From positions 342,471 through 406,470 of the IMG/VR virus record IMGVR_UViG_3300044797_000098: DNA of 64,000 nucleotides, one strand, 5' to 3'. Under the pieces are notes generated by a model. That model had not been told where the DNA came from, ran no database searches, and was given only the letters and a program-made list of their open reading frames with translations. A program made the translations under genes and the position numbers. This DNA comes from a virus. Positions 1 through 8,481 of this stretch are shown here, in pieces (position 1 is the first letter of the stretch; every line of letters begins with the position of its first letter).

Positions 1-982
1 TAATTTTATTAGGTGGAAGATATAGATTTTTAATCTGGATATAAGTATTATTATACGGATAGGCTACGACTCGTATTTTGTTATTTGTTTTATTTTCTAT
101 GAATGCCCTGAATGATTCCATCACTTTACCATCATATTCAGGATACATTTTATCAATGAGAATAATCGGTTTTTGAGTTTGAGAATCAATTGTATATCTA
201 ACAACTGACCTTCTTATCATTTTTGATCCAAGACCATCAACATCTTTTCCTGATGTTAAATATATTATACCAACACAAGGATCAATAAGTGAGCCAACTA
301 ATTGTGTCTTAAATCTTCCACCCCAACTTTGACAAGACTTTATTCCACGCATAGACATTGTTGCAATGTCCCATAACCCTTCATTGCCATTTGATGAAAA
401 AACTATTTGATAGTTTTTCATTGGAACATTATCGGTGCTAAATCGTTTAAAATCTTTCATTTCTTCGAGTTTTGGAAGCACTTTACCTATGTGCAATGAT
501 TTAATTTCATTATATATTTTATTATATACTTTAAATATGCTTTCGTTTTCTCTGAAAACAATTTTGCCTTGTTGATCGAGAACATCATATGTCAATTTTA
601 TCGTTATTTTACCATCATCTGATGTTTTAACAAAACTGGATATGTTATAGGTATCTGGCATTCTTTCAACAACATATCTCCAATAATTAAGTCTATTGAT
701 TTTTTCGATTGTTTTAGGGTTTTTATTATGATTTTTATTTTCTAAAACATACGACTTGGCTCTAATCTTATTAGAAAGAATATAATATATTGACCAAAAT
801 AAATTATTACCAGCCTCTTTTGCAATGTCAGAATTGTCGAACTTACAAGTTTCGGAACAATTAAATAATCCTATTGATGGAAAAACTTTACTTACTTTTG
901 TCAATGATGTAAGTTTTTTATGACTTACAAGAAACTTCGGAAGTTTTTCATTTTTTAGAAACTCTTGAATGTTAGTCCGCAT
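1..982 (-). CDS. Large unknown protein, 5' part (paralog 3 of 3), runs off window edge
   Basis: The reading frame opens with MRTNIQEFLK and continues to the window edge without a stop, giving about 327 residues. It is clearly paralogous to the next two genes: the same N-terminal pattern (short motif, then FPSIGL-NC), the same VYNK segment, and the same core WDIATMSMRGI-SCQSW followed by GS-IDP-VGIIYLTSG and GSKM-RR-VVR. I do not recognise the family. It starts 9 bp after the neighbour's stop, so the three form one transcription unit. The C-terminus lies outside the window. Confidence 0.85.
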   Translation of the reverse strand, partial: MRTNIQEFLKNEKLPKFLVSHKKLTSLTKVSKVFPSIGLFNCSETCKFDNSDIAKEAGNNLFWSIYYILSNKIRAKSYVLENKNHNKNPKTIEKINRLNYWRYVVERMPDTYNISSFVKTSDDGKITIKLTYDVLDQQGKIVFRENESIFKVYNKIYNEIKSLHIGKVLPKLEEMKDFKRFSTDNVPMKNYQIVFSSNGNEGLWDIATMSMRGIKSCQSWGGRFKTQLVGSLIDPCVGIIYLTSGKDVDGLGSKMIRRSVVRYTIDSQTQKPIILIDKMYPEYDGKVMESFRAFIENKTNNKIRVVAYPYNNTYIQIKNLYLPPNKI

Positions 983-990
983 ATTATGAC

Positions 991-2583
991 CTATGGAAGT
1001 GGCAAGGGTTCGATTTTCATTTCGTTTCTTTTATCAACTACTTTTTTCAACTCTTCTTTTATTTCTTTTTCCATCAATGGGAAAACACTTTGCATCAATG
1101 GCACGAAGTTTCTTATACCGAAACGATGTCCTGCTTTTAGATACAACTCACCGTTTAGTTTTTTAATCAGTTCATTCTTTGACGAATGAATGGCTTTATT
1201 TCTATGATTGAAAAAACTATAATATACACGACGAATATAAGTATCAGAATTAGTAAATTGTGTCTTATCAACATTATCAATTATTTGTTTGGCAAGACTA
1301 CTACCGATAGCATTCAATGTATGATCATATGAATAGTATCTATTTTTATTTGGAAGAATAAGCAATTTCATTGCTGGCTTTATTGTTCTTGGAACTTTTT
1401 CTATATCTATTTTTTTAATAGCATCAACAAATGCTTTTGAAAAGATTTTTATGAACTTATTCTCTTTTTTCCTGCTATTTTTGTCGAATAAGACTGCTTG
1501 TTTGTCTTTTTTATTGCCAGATTGATTTTTAATTTTACAATCCTGATATGACTGAATCGATTCATATTCATCATACGGACGAGATTTACCTTCCCTGCTG
1601 GTGTCTTTTAGTTTCTTTCTAATTGGATTTAGTGGAAGATATGACTCTTGTAATAATTTGTAATCCATATTTTCAGCATAAAAAACATCGAACTTGTTAT
1701 TGGTTTTTGTTTCTATAAACTTTTTAAATTGAGCAATAACTTTATTATCGCCCGATGGATACATTCTGTCGATTAGAATATACGGTTTATGGTTTTTACC
1801 ATCAATAACGAACCTAACAACGCATCGCCGAACCATTTTACTACCATATTCATTAAACTTACCATTGGTCGTCATATAAATTATGCCAACGAATGGATCT
1901 ATGACTGAACCTATTGTGCAATACTTGTATTCTCCTCTATCCCAACTTTGGCAGGAAGATATACCACGCATTGACATAGTGCCAATATCCCAAGCACCTT
2001 CTGCACCATCGGATGAAAATACTATTTTGAACCCATTATTCGGAATGTTGTCCGTGCTAAATGCTTTAAACGAATAAGCGTTCTCCAACGGATCTAATCC
2101 AGCAACATTTGCCTCTTGAAGCATTTCGCTTAATTTATTATATACTCGGAATAGACTTTCATTCTTTCTGAAAACTGGTCTATTATCGCCTTCTATTGTT
2201 ATGTTGTCGGATAGTTTTAATGAAACTCGACCGTTATTAACTTGAATAATATCGTTGGATTTTTTTAATTGATTGAAAACTGCTTGAAGCAGGGTGGAAC
2301 AATTTTCTGTTTTTTCTTTATTGACTTTGTTTTTTATTGTCTTTTTATGCCTATTAAGTAATGTAATGCTGTATGATATTATAGCATTAATATCACCAAT
2401 CAAAATACCAGCAGATTGCTTTGCTTGATCTATATTATCTACATTCGCATCCTCAATACAATTAGGAAGTCCTATTGACGGAAAGACTTTTTTGATCGTC
2501 TTTACTTCCTTGAAAATGGGATGAGACGAAAACCATTTAGGATATTTTTTGTCTTTAAAGATTTCTTTTATTGGTGTTGCCAT
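991..2583 (-). CDS. Large unknown protein, 530 aa, paralog 2 of 3
   Basis: This is the middle copy of a tandem triplicated family. It has an N-terminal motif MATPIKEIF-KYPKWF-HPIF, then FPSIGLPNC, a VYNKL segment near residue 145, and a core near residues 205-275 (WDIGTMSMRGISSCQSW, GSVIDPFVGIIYMTT, YGSKMVRRCVVRFV). A lysine-rich linker follows, and the C-terminal part is copy-specific. The conserved Cys in SCQ and the conserved Arg residues in RRCVVR could be functional, but I know no matching enzyme. The small plus-strand frames inside it are shadows. Confidence 0.85.
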   Translation of the reverse strand: MATPIKEIFKDKKYPKWFSSHPIFKEVKTIKKVFPSIGLPNCIEDANVDNIDQAKQSAGILIGDINAIISYSITLLNRHKKTIKNKVNKEKTENCSTLLQAVFNQLKKSNDIIQVNNGRVSLKLSDNITIEGDNRPVFRKNESLFRVYNKLSEMLQEANVAGLDPLENAYSFKAFSTDNIPNNGFKIVFSSDGAEGAWDIGTMSMRGISSCQSWDRGEYKYCTIGSVIDPFVGIIYMTTNGKFNEYGSKMVRRCVVRFVIDGKNHKPYILIDRMYPSGDNKVIAQFKKFIETKTNNKFDVFYAENMDYKLLQESYLPLNPIRKKLKDTSREGKSRPYDEYESIQSYQDCKIKNQSGNKKDKQAVLFDKNSRKKENKFIKIFSKAFVDAIKKIDIEKVPRTIKPAMKLLILPNKNRYYSYDHTLNAIGSSLAKQIIDNVDKTQFTNSDTYIRRVYYSFFNHRNKAIHSSKNELIKKLNGELYLKAGHRFGIRNFVPLMQSVFPLMEKEIKEELKKVVDKRNEMKIEPLPLP

Positions 2584-2590
2584 TATGATC

Positions 2591-3994
2591 TCATAGGTAT
2601 TTAGAATAGATTTTTGCGTATTTTGACTTCGGTGATTTCGGTTTCTTTGAAAGTTTTGCTAACTCTTTATTTATAATTGGAATTACTTTCTTTGATGCTT
2701 CTGATACGATTTTTTTTCTTATATTTTCAGTCTTTTTTGAAGGTGAAAAAAAACCATACCATACATCACTCATATGGTTGTTTATGGCTTTCTTTACATC
2801 TTCCACATCAGATTTAAATTCTGGTTTGGTTATATACCGCGGATTATCATTCCACAATCTTAAATCATCTAAAACATTAACATAATCGACATCTTTATTT
2901 TTTACATCTCTAATAACATTTTTATATTCTTCGGGAACATCTGCGAGTTTTAATTTTTTCACACACGATATAAAACTTTTTGCTACTGCATTATCAATTC
3001 GATCTGATATTTTTTCCAATTCTCTACCGGTCCTATCATCATAAGTTTCATCATCAGTTTCATCATCATAATCGATCTCATTATCGCGATATGATCTGCA
3101 ATCGTAATCTAAATTGCTAACTACTTCGCTTGTCGGTATAACAACATTGGAACGCAACCCATTTTTTAAATCGATTATATCGAACTTGTTTTTAGTTTTT
3201 TCTTTTAGAAAAGTAATGAACTCTTTCATTACGGCTTTATTATATTCAGGATACATAGTATCTATAACAATGCTTGGTTCTTTGCTTCGTTCTTTTACAA
3301 CGAACCTAACAATACATCGACGAAGCATCTTGCTACCATAATCTGTTTTTGTGCCAGAGGTTAGATATATAATACCAGTGAATGGATCGACAATTGATCC
3401 GACTAATTTACCACAATACTCCTTACCCCAGCCCTGACACGAAGATATACCACGCATTGACATCGTAGCAATATCCCATAGTCCTTCCATACCATCGGAA
3501 GAAAAACGAACTGTATGTTTAGCGTTTGGTATATTTATTGAACTGAATTGCTTAAAAGCACTAATGTTTTCTAACGCTGGAAGATATGATTGGTATTGTT
3601 TATGTAATTTATTATATACTTTGAATACACCCTCGCCTTGTTTGAACACAATTTTTTTATCTTTATCCGCAATAGGTTTTGTGAGATTGAGGGATATTTT
3701 ACCATCTTTTTTTACAACCGATTTAACAAGAGTATTAGATAGATTGCTTATCAATGTATAGTCTTGTTTATAAATAGGAATATAATTATGTAATGCACAA
3801 CTCATATTTTCAACTAAATTTAACGCAGTTTCCTTTATTTCTTCTGTGTTATCTATGCTTACAACTTTTTCACAATTAGGAAGTCCAATATCTGGGAAGA
3901 TTTTCCTTACAACTTTTACTGTTTTGAATATAGGATGTTGTCTTATGAAGACAGGAAAATCTTTTTTAGCGAATATCTGTTTTACTGTTGGCAT
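2591..3994 (-). CDS. Large unknown protein, 467 aa, paralog 1 of 3
   Basis: This is the first-transcribed copy of the triplicated family. It shares FPDIGLPNCEKV, VYNKLH, WDIATMSMRGISSCQGW, GSIVDPFTGIIYLTSG and YGSKMLRRCIVRFV with its neighbours. A strongly acidic Asp/Tyr-rich patch lies near residues 300-330, where the other copies carry basic linkers. The start MPTVKQIF aligns with the starts of the paralogs. The function is unknown. Confidence 0.85.
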   Translation of the reverse strand: MPTVKQIFAKKDFPVFIRQHPIFKTVKVVRKIFPDIGLPNCEKVVSIDNTEEIKETALNLVENMSCALHNYIPIYKQDYTLISNLSNTLVKSVVKKDGKISLNLTKPIADKDKKIVFKQGEGVFKVYNKLHKQYQSYLPALENISAFKQFSSINIPNAKHTVRFSSDGMEGLWDIATMSMRGISSCQGWGKEYCGKLVGSIVDPFTGIIYLTSGTKTDYGSKMLRRCIVRFVVKERSKEPSIVIDTMYPEYNKAVMKEFITFLKEKTKNKFDIIDLKNGLRSNVVIPTSEVVSNLDYDCRSYRDNEIDYDDETDDETYDDRTGRELEKISDRIDNAVAKSFISCVKKLKLADVPEEYKNVIRDVKNKDVDYVNVLDDLRLWNDNPRYITKPEFKSDVEDVKKAINNHMSDVWYGFFSPSKKTENIRKKIVSEASKKVIPIINKELAKLSKKPKSPKSKYAKIYSKYL

Positions 3995-3997
3995 AAT

Positions 3998-4180
3998 TTA
4001 TAGTCCTGTGATTTGTTTTCGATAGATTTCAATCTGTTCTGTTGTTAATTTATCTGAACTCTCTACACGAACTGCGAATGGAAGCCTTGCAAGTTCCCAT
4101 TTAGCAACTCCTTCGTGATCATATTCCCAATATGCAATGTCTCCACGCGACGAAGTAATCATTAGAAAATATGTTGCCAT
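3998..4180 (-). CDS. Small unknown protein, 60 aa
   Basis: The start MATYFLMITS was chosen over an upstream in-frame codon because GGAGAAG lies 7 nt before it and the upstream gene stops at 4191. The protein has a compact beta-rich look (ITSSRGDIAYWEYDHEG) with no recognised motif. Confidence 0.65.
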   Translation of the reverse strand: MATYFLMITSSRGDIAYWEYDHEGVAKWELARLPFAVRVESSDKLTTEQIEIYRKQITGL

Positions 4181-4190
4181 TTTTCTTCTC

Positions 4191-4574
4191 CTACGAGGTT
4201 TTATTAACAAGAAACTCTAAATCATTAAATTTCAATAGTAATTCTCGTGTGCGAGACAATCTTGAATTATTCGCTTTGGTTTTTATTTTTTCTTCTATTT
4301 TTGTGCGCAATGCTATGTATGCTCTATCAATCCAAGGCTGTTCCAATTTTATTCCACCGATATACACATTTGGAAACTTTGATTGTGGCTGTCCGCCAGT
4401 TCCCGAATAACTCATAAATCCAGATCGTAATAATCTAAAAACTTTTTCTGGTCTGTAATCGCTAACGACTATTTGTTCAGGTATCTTTAAATTGTATGAT
4501 GGAATTACGAATGAATACTCATTACAATAAGCCATCATTTTCATTAATTGATCCATTGTTGGCTGTGATATCAT
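4191..4574 (-). CDS. Unknown protein, 127 aa
   Basis: Starts MISQPTMDQL. The middle is Gly-rich (GTGGQPQSKFPNVYIGG) and the C-terminal third is helical and basic. Its ATG overlaps the TGA of the upstream 56-aa gene, so translation is coupled. No family is recognised. Confidence 0.75.
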   Translation of the reverse strand: MISQPTMDQLMKMMAYCNEYSFVIPSYNLKIPEQIVVSDYRPEKVFRLLRSGFMSYSGTGGQPQSKFPNVYIGGIKLEQPWIDRAYIALRTKIEEKIKTKANNSRLSRTRELLLKFNDLEFLVNKTS

Positions 4575-4741
4575 TTGATTAATCCAATATGTTTGAACAA
4601 TTCAACATTAAATTCACCGAATGTTTTTCCTTTAATAAGGATATCTGGTTCTAACCAACGCACAATGCCTTCATCACTTTCAACTATCGTTCCCGTATAT
4701 GATTTTGGTGTAAAAACTTTAACGTTCCTATCCATATTCAT
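4571..4741 (-). CDS. Small unknown protein, 56 aa
   Basis: This frame, MNMDRNVKVFTPKSYTGT through FKHIGLIK, fills the gap between two genes exactly. Its ATG overlaps the upstream TGA (4738-4741) and its TGA overlaps the downstream ATG (4571-4574). That double ATGA overlap is strong evidence for a real gene despite its size. Function unknown. Confidence 0.75.
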   Translation of the reverse strand: MNMDRNVKVFTPKSYTGTIVESDEGIVRWLEPDILIKGKTFGEFNVELFKHIGLIK

Positions 4742-5112
4742 ACCAGCGTTAAATACTTTGCTAAGTTTTCTTTGCCATATATTTTCTTGTTATCGAGAGC
4801 CTTTATATGTTTGCCATCGATATAGTATTCTGTTGTTTTGCCATGGTTTCTAATAATTGCCGGACCATCATCACGATGATTGACATATCCGGATGCCACA
4901 TATTTATTGTATGTTTTTATTCCATGAGAATACTCATTAGCATAACCATCTGGTGTTCTCCAACTTTTCGAGATACCATAACCATCTTTTCTATAAGATA
5001 TGAAAAAATTAGGTAATTTTATTTCTGAGTTAATTCCGAATCGATCGGCAAGTTTATATATTTGAAACTGCGTTTCTAATACTACATATTTTATATATTC
5101 AATAGCGATCAT
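4738..5112 (-). CDS. MORN-like repeat protein with hydrophobic C-terminal tag, 124 aa
   Basis: The central part has the HR-DGPAI-R pattern typical of MORN-like or YwqK-type repeat proteins (VNHRDDGPAIIRNHG, then EYYIDGKHI). It ends LDNKKIYGKENLAKYLTLV. Two further genes at 35423 and 42148 share this tail almost letter for letter, and the last residues match the (E/K)K-YL-L ending seen in several unrelated families in the window. The role is unknown; the family name is from known repeat patterns. Confidence 0.8.
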   Translation of the reverse strand: MIAIEYIKYVVLETQFQIYKLADRFGINSEIKLPNFFISYRKDGYGISKSWRTPDGYANEYSHGIKTYNKYVASGYVNHRDDGPAIIRNHGKTTEYYIDGKHIKALDNKKIYGKENLAKYLTLV

Positions 5113-5115
5113 AAA

Positions 5116-6105
5116 TCAATTCTCTTTACACACATTCACATAAAAAACATTACCATCAATTTCAATCTTTTTTGCATCCTTAGGATCATCATTATATGAC
5201 ATCAGTGCAATTTCATTCGCGAGCAGTTCTTTTTTCAACTTATCTTTATACTTTACGATGACATTAGCGGGTTTTGGCATACAAAAGATTTCGATATATA
5301 CTCGATCTGTCAATTCCAATTCGAGTTCTTTACGCACATTTTGCAATGCAGACTTAAAATCAGCAATAAATCCTCTTTCCAATAACTCATCGTTCAAGTT
5401 AGTATCAAGAATGATTACCCCTGATTTATTCGATGAGGAAGCATAACCCGCTTTTGATACGAACTCAACTTCAATATCTGCTAATGTTAGATCAATATCG
5501 CACATTCTAACTGCTTCTTTGTTTTCGAGCAGTTTATACAAGTCTTTACGATCAGCAAAACTCATCTTTGCCAGTTCAATTTTCAACGCATTACCTTGCT
5601 TGCCTCGTCCAGTTTTGCCAAGATTTCTAAAATTAGGCTTCAATACCATATCGGTGAATTGATTTGTGTCTTCGACGAATACAACTTTATCAACATTTAA
5701 TTCATCGCCAAGCACATTAGCGTAATCGTTGTTCTTGCAATCAACATACACCATATAATTTTGCACTTGTTTATCTGCGAATAACACATATGCTGTGCTC
5801 AATGGTTGTCGATTACGGATTTTAACTTCCGCACGAACCTTATGTCCCATCTCGCACATATCACGAATTGACCGCATACGATAGATTAGTTCGTAATCGA
5901 TATCACCAACTGGTGATTTATTTACACTAACGATAGCGAAGTTCGGATCGTTTTGATATTCCGCCTGATATTCTTTGATCAACTGATCTGATTTATCATC
6001 AATGGAATTGAACGAGGCGAATGCAGTCCATTGCTGAACAACACCTTCATCATTTGTGGAATTATAGCGAATTGTGTATTCACGCACGGTTTTTGTTTCC
6101 CTCAA
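5116..6105 (-). CDS. Stand-alone isoleucyl-tRNA synthetase C-terminal domain (DUF5915-like), 329 aa
   Basis: From about residue 75 the protein reads like the C-terminal end of type-2 isoleucyl-tRNA synthetase: MRSIRDMCEMGHKVR, then IRNRQPLSTAYV, then LNVDKVVFVED, then LKPNFRNLGKTGRGK, then a long segment with VIILDTNLNDELLERGFIADF and VRKELELELTDRVYIEIF. The Rossmann catalytic domain (HIGH, KMSKS) and the editing domain are absent, and the first 75 residues are unrelated. In full synthetases this region follows the anticodon-binding helical domain and contributes to tRNA handling. The same phage carries tRNA-Ile(UAU) at 30361. The domain match is from recognition of the conserved blocks; the purpose of a free tail is inference (tRNA binding, or modulating or mimicking the host enzyme). 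Confidence 0.75.
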   Translation of the reverse strand: MRETKTVREYTIRYNSTNDEGVVQQWTAFASFNSIDDKSDQLIKEYQAEYQNDPNFAIVSVNKSPVGDIDYELIYRMRSIRDMCEMGHKVRAEVKIRNRQPLSTAYVLFADKQVQNYMVYVDCKNNDYANVLGDELNVDKVVFVEDTNQFTDMVLKPNFRNLGKTGRGKQGNALKIELAKMSFADRKDLYKLLENKEAVRMCDIDLTLADIEVEFVSKAGYASSSNKSGVIILDTNLNDELLERGFIADFKSALQNVRKELELELTDRVYIEIFCMPKPANVIVKYKDKLKKELLANEIALMSYNDDPKDAKKIEIDGNVFYVNVCKEN

Positions 6106-6328
6106 TCAGTCCTGTTGCATTCCAGTCTTTACCATTGATCCACTGCATAAGATTTGCAATACCAGTTAGATTTTCTACAACACCGGCTTTACGGAAGTTT
6201 TTACTTGGTTCTCTTGCTACATAATAGATATGACCGCCCCAAAATTGATCGCCCATATAATTGATAGACATTTCTCTACCATTATTTTCTTCTTCCCAAG
6301 ATATTCCGCCATCCATATCTATAATCAT
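6080..6328 (-). CDS. Unknown protein, 82 aa
   Basis: Starts MIIDMDGGISWEEE. The stop overlaps 26 bp into the start region of the IleRS-tail gene, and the start abuts the stop of the cupin-like gene. Aromatic and acidic, with no known motif. Confidence 0.7.
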   Translation of the reverse strand: MIIDMDGGISWEEENNGREMSINYMGDQFWGGHIYYVAREPSKNFRKAGVVENLTGIANLMQWINGKDWNATGLIEGNKNRA

Positions 6329-6807
6329 TACAAAATCGCCTTGCTAAATTGTTTATAGTCTTTATATTGTTTAGTAATCCTATTCCAAAATCCCCACGAA
6401 TTATTTTTTCTACTACCAGTGAAAAACAATGTCCAAGGCCCATTATTTTCATCAATAAGTTCAACGCGATGAAAATCATTGTGTGTGAAAAAATTGAATG
6501 ACAATGGCTTTACAAAACGACGAGTGATTGTATCATCGGGATTGCGTCGTTCTTCCCAATAACCTTGCGTCAATACGAAACTGAATGCCCACTTTGCAGG
6601 ATGATGATGCAACAAGTATGTTTTTCCACCAACACCATCATTAGGATCAGTATCTAAATCGCTACTTCGGAAGTGGTGTAAAAATAGGTTTCCCAACTCT
6701 CTATCTTTCAATAATAGGTAATATCTTGTTAGATACGGATTGCCATCTGGTTTTGGAATTGTGATATTTGGGATATGTTCAATCAACGAACGAAGAATAG
6801 TAAGCAT
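6328..6807 (-). CDS. Cupin-like (RmlC-type) phage protein, 159 aa
   Basis: The order of motifs matches a widespread phage and proteobacterial cupin-like family: NPYLTRYYLL, LFLHHF-SSD, HHHPAKWAFSFVLTQGYWEE, a basic RRFVKPLS stretch, then FHRVEL, WTLFFTG and NNSWGFW. The His-rich HHHP plus the later FHR histidine would form a metal site in a double-stranded beta-helix. Substrate unknown. It is preceded by a structured leader of roughly 220 nt behind its own promoter at 7039-7067. Confidence 0.65.
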   Translation of the reverse strand: MLTILRSLIEHIPNITIPKPDGNPYLTRYYLLLKDRELGNLFLHHFRSSDLDTDPNDGVGGKTYLLHHHPAKWAFSFVLTQGYWEERRNPDDTITRRFVKPLSFNFFTHNDFHRVELIDENNGPWTLFFTGSRKNNSWGFWNRITKQYKDYKQFSKAIL

Positions 6808-6864
6808 TGTTCTCTCCTAAAAATTGCGGGAATGACCACACTTTTGTGGTTTGGCATTTAACTT

Positions 6865-7002
6865 TGTCCAGTTTTCACTCTTATGAATAACGCTTTGCTA
6901 TTCACCGCTTCGGGCACATTCAGCAGCGAGTGAAAGGGATTTAGTTTATTGCTTGCGGGCACGCCTCTGATGATTGGTTAGATTATCTTTCAACTTTGGA
7001 CA
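6865..7002 (-). ncRNA. Structured leader or small RNA
   Basis: Between the promoter at 7039-7067 and the cupin-like gene there is no open frame, but there are nested stems. TGGACA (6997-7002) pairs with TGTCCA (6865-6870). Inside that, GAGTGAAA (6928-6935) pairs with TTTCACTC (6873-6880), enclosing a smaller TGAATA/TATTCA hairpin. A further hairpin, CCACA-CTTT-TGTGG, lies near 6838-6851. It could be a cis-acting leader for the gene at 6328 or an independent RNA; no known riboswitch class is recognised. Confidence 0.45.
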
Positions 7003-7038
7003 TTTACTTTAAATCTAAAAAATCCATTCCCTGTTAAT

Positions 7039-7067
7039 ATTGTAAGCACTAACCCGACACCCGTCAA
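7039..7067 (-). promoter_or_regulatory. Sigma70-type promoter
   Basis: On the minus strand: -35 TTGACG (7062-7067), 17-bp spacer, -10 TACAAT (7039-7044). It drives the structured leader and the gene block from 6807 downward. Confidence 0.7.
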
Positions 7068-7606
7068 GGGGCTTTTGACTTTTTGTCCTTATTAGAAACA
7101 ACTCTTGGCATTTCAACACCGAAGATAGTTCGATATATATTTGCCAAGCAAGTTTCCGAGCATGCAACTCTATTCGGTAAGTCCTGCGTTTCATATGCCT
7201 TGTTCATATTGCCAATGGGTTTTTGGCAACTACAACATTTGGCCATACTTTTGAATGTTGATTGTGCCCATCGTTCAAGTTTTTCGAGGTCTTTTTTATT
7301 ATGTGGACCGAAGTATGTTTTCGTTCCTTTACCGTCGTGATTGACAAGTGATATGAGTTTTCGTTCATCCCAATATGAATTATTCCACTCATCTAAAATA
7401 CGAATAGCAACATTTACTGCATCGATAGGACTTAATAGATTTTTTTGTTCCCCCAAAAACTTTGCAGGAAGTATGTCTTTACCAGCATATTTTTTACCAC
7501 CACAAGATATTTCAACAACTAATTGATTATCTTCGTAATATCGTTGGCGACTCGTAAAAAAAGACAAAATACACCTCCAAAAAATTATCTTTGTCGATAT
7601 ATACAT
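7064..7606 (-). CDS. Zinc-binding protein of unknown function, start probably disturbed
   Basis: The convincing part begins around SRQRYYEDNQLVVEISCGG and ends with a CCSCQKPIGN-(x)n-ACSETC zinc-binding arrangement and a basic tail. Upstream of that, the frame runs back through an unlikely hydrophobic stretch to the only in-frame ATG at 7606, which has no ribosome-binding site. The LAGLIDADG gene on the other strand begins 31 bp further on. I infer that insertion of that homing gene replaced the original start region. Confidence 0.6.
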   Translation of the reverse strand: MYISTKIIFWRCILSFFTSRQRYYEDNQLVVEISCGGKKYAGKDILPAKFLGEQKNLLSPIDAVNVAIRILDEWNNSYWDERKLISLVNHDGKGTKTYFGPHNKKDLEKLERWAQSTFKSMAKCCSCQKPIGNMNKAYETQDLPNRVACSETCLANIYRTIFGVEMPRVVSNKDKKSKAP

Positions 7607-7636
7607 ATAACCACATATGAATATATGGAGACAAAA

Positions 7637-8479
7637 ATGACAAGAAAACAAAGATCGGATACGATTATTTTAGACAAAAACCAATTACAAAATGACTATA
7701 ATGAATTAAAAAGTGTAAGGAAGGTTGGTAAAAAATACGGTATTTCTCGTGAAACGGTAAGAAAATATATACATTTATATAATCTTAATTATATTAAACC
7801 AATTAAATATAATTGTAATGAAAATTTTTTCAATGAAGAAACTGAATCTGCATATTATTTTGCTGGATTTTTAGCAGCCGATGGCTGCCTATTTAAGAAA
7901 AAAGGAGAAAGTTATGAAGTCAAACTCACACTGAAAGACACCGACAAAGATATTTTATTTAAATTTAAACAATCAATTAATTCTGATGCACCAGTAATTG
8001 AGACGAAAAGATTGTGTAGAGTTTTTACTAGATATTTCAATATAACAACAGCGCAATTTAGAATTGCATCTAAAATTGTGTTCAATAATCTAAAACAAAA
8101 GTTTCAATTAACTCCTCGTAAATCATTAACTCTTAAATTTCCGATAAAACTAAAAAACAACGAGTTAATTAGACATTTCATTCGTGGTTATTTCGATGGT
8201 GATGGGTCGATTTATATCAATCATACAGATAAAAAAAGTGGTATAAAACATATGCGAATTAGTATTGTAGGAACAAAACATATGTTGGAAAACATTAGAT
8301 ATGTATTAATGCGTGAATGCATAATAAAAAAGGGAACAATTATAAAAATTAATAATATTTATGAACTTCGATATGGCGGTAATAATATTGTGTATGCTAT
8401 ATATAAATATTTATATAAAGATGCTACATTATTTCTTGAACGAAAAAAACTTAAATTTGAATATATCTCACCAAGATAG
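7637..8479 (+). CDS. LAGLIDADG homing endonuclease with N-terminal HTH
   Basis: Starts MTRKQRSDTI, chosen for a GGAG 9 nt upstream. Residues 20-45 form a helix-turn-helix (VRKVGKKYGISRETVRKYI). Two LAGLIDADG-type motifs follow, FAGFLAADGCLF near residue 80 and FIRGYFDGDGSIY near residue 180, each with the catalytic Asp; between and after them lie typical alpha-beta saddle segments. It is one of very few plus-strand genes and is wedged between two minus-strand genes, the position expected for a free-standing homing gene. AT content is higher than its neighbours, with many AAA, ATA and AAT codons, which fits recent arrival. Confidence 0.85.
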   Translation: MTRKQRSDTIILDKNQLQNDYNELKSVRKVGKKYGISRETVRKYIHLYNLNYIKPIKYNCNENFFNEETESAYYFAGFLAADGCLFKKKGESYEVKLTLKDTDKDILFKFKQSINSDAPVIETKRLCRVFTRYFNITTAQFRIASKIVFNNLKQKFQLTPRKSLTLKFPIKLKNNELIRHFIRGYFDGDGSIYINHTDKKSGIKHMRISIVGTKHMLENIRYVLMRECIIKKGTIIKINNIYELRYGGNNIVYAIYKYLYKDATLFLERKKLKFEYISPR

Positions 8480-8481
8480 TT

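Noticed and set aside
4738-5112. Toxin-antitoxin antitoxin assignment for the MORN-like proteins
   Set aside because: The repeats resemble YwqK-type proteins, but there is no toxin partner and the database name is not evidence of function.
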